A stretch of DNA of 64,000 nucleotides from Ascaris suum (taxonomy: Eukaryota > Nematoda > Chromadorea > Rhabditida > Ascarididae). Made by a program: the position numbers and the translations under genes. Positions 62,990 through 64,000 of this stretch are shown one piece after another. How positions within the stretch are numbered: position 1 is the stretch's first letter; every line of letters starts with the position of its first letter. The stretch is taken from the NCBI GenBank assembly GCA_013433145.1, contig CM024179.1, forward strand, positions 3,892,501 to 3,956,500. The letters are read 5' to 3'. The notes under the pieces were generated by a model. That model was given only the letters and a program-made list of their open reading frames with translations. It was not told the origin of the DNA and ran no database searches.

Positions 62990-64000
62990 CACGCAGACGT
63001 AGGTAGAGAGAACGCCTTCGGGAAAATATTTCCCGACGGGAATTCGATCTAGCACTCTAATTTAACGTCAGTCCCATTCGCATCTTAGATGGAAGATTAT
63101 ATCTGAATAAAGTTGAGGTAAATGCAAATAACGGCGAGACCTAAGCATCGCCAGTTTCTTTCAAAGGTTTCGATGGTCTTCGAATACCCACGGAAGAAAT
63201 ATAAGATCATCGGCTAAATGTTAATTCAAAGGTACATTCTGTGAGACACTGTTACACATCGACATTGCAGCCGCCTCGACCGTCCAGCGACAACAAAGGT
63301 TCTTCCATAGTACGCAGGCCTGTCCCAACCCCCATCCCCCTCCCACCCTCTGAGTCCTTTATCATATGTTACACCGGTTAGTTTTTTACACTCCTGCGAC
63401 TCGTAACCTATCGCTCCCTCCACTACCTCTTAAACAGCAGCTCATCCTGCTAAGCAACAGTTCCCCGCTGAACTTAATTCCCTCATCGAGAGCTCCAAGA
63501 AACCATATGGGTTTTACCTGAAGAAATACGACAAGTTTTTCGTTTCATGCTGGCTCGATGAAGGTCCTTCCCTAGAATGTTTCTTGCCTTGCTTTATGCT
63601 TTATTTTAAATTTGGTAATTACCGCAACCTTCACCTTTAAGCTTTAGCTGCAAAAAAACGCAAACAATGAACAAAATACACCCTTAGCATGACCCGTTGC
63701 TTTCTAAGTTGCAAACAATATACCAACTACAACGATCAAACACGACTACACGAGTTGTAGGTAAATACGACGCCAACAATCCAAACCATCGTTCCCAGAG
63801 GATGTGTCACATCTCCGAGAGAACCTCAACACATTGGAATCCCCAATAAGTTAGATCAAATGCAAGTTAGGTCACCCTTCCTGCAATACACCTGCCTCCC
63901 AAACAAAAACTCTTTCTGCCTTACAGTTGAATAAATAGCGATCGTAGCATGGACGATGGCCAGCTACTGAGGATAACAGAATCATACGTCAACAACGTTC
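62990..64000. other. Upstream flank of PWP2
   Basis: Presumed promoter and 5' UTR of PWP2. No other exon is supported. On the minus strand the start codon is preceded by ACGTCTGCGTG at 62990-63000; no consensus TTTCAG spliced-leader acceptor lies directly adjacent. Confidence 0.4.

Overview
This window is eukaryotic nuclear DNA, AT-rich, with many introns. Every confident gene is split into short exons (18-299 bp) by introns of a few hundred to several thousand bases. Intron boundaries, acceptors and protein sequences look nematode-like. The presence of an ADAR, a T-box factor and a long-intron PWP2 suggests a parasitic clade V nematode (strongylid type); that placement is an inference. No prokaryotic features, CRISPR arrays or rRNA genes were seen, and I could not establish any tRNA.

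Four genes can be assembled exon by exon with matching splice phases. (1) 7494-13226 (+): a rhomboid intramembrane serine protease, 7 exons, 282 aa, complete catalytic set. (2) 15330-29680 (+): an ADAR-type double-stranded-RNA adenosine deaminase. It has two dsRNA-binding domains made by duplication of a three-exon module, then a deaminase domain keeping every zinc/catalytic residue I can check. (3) 33031-41247 (-): a T-box transcription factor, 5 exons, about 290 aa, with an N-terminal eh1-like repressor motif. (4) 47173-62989 (-): PWP2/UTP1, the WD40 protein of the small-subunit processome, 18 exons, 862 aa.

Layout: 1-7.4 kb is mostly non-coding with weak candidate exons (a cysteine-rich minus-strand pair at 2.6-2.9 kb). 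Rhomboid follows, and immediately after its stop and poly(A) signal lies a small uncertain ORF pair (13284-13719). ADAR fills 15.3-29.7 kb. The T-box gene (-) and PWP2 (-) lie downstream, tail-to-tail with ADAR. Between them (41.3-47.1 kb) are candidate exons on both strands near 42 kb, including a PAS-like minus-strand stretch, and a MITE-like inverted repeat at 46.3-46.8 kb. Two decayed copies of one non-LTR retrotransposon reverse-transcriptase tail sit in opposite orientations in introns of the T-box gene and PWP2. An 84-bp AT dinucleotide run lies just upstream of PWP2 exon 5.

The genes do not form one pathway: membrane proteolysis, RNA editing, developmental transcription control and ribosome biogenesis. 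The most interesting locus is the ADAR: a duplicated dsRBD cassette, a GC-AG intron in only one copy, and an intact active site.
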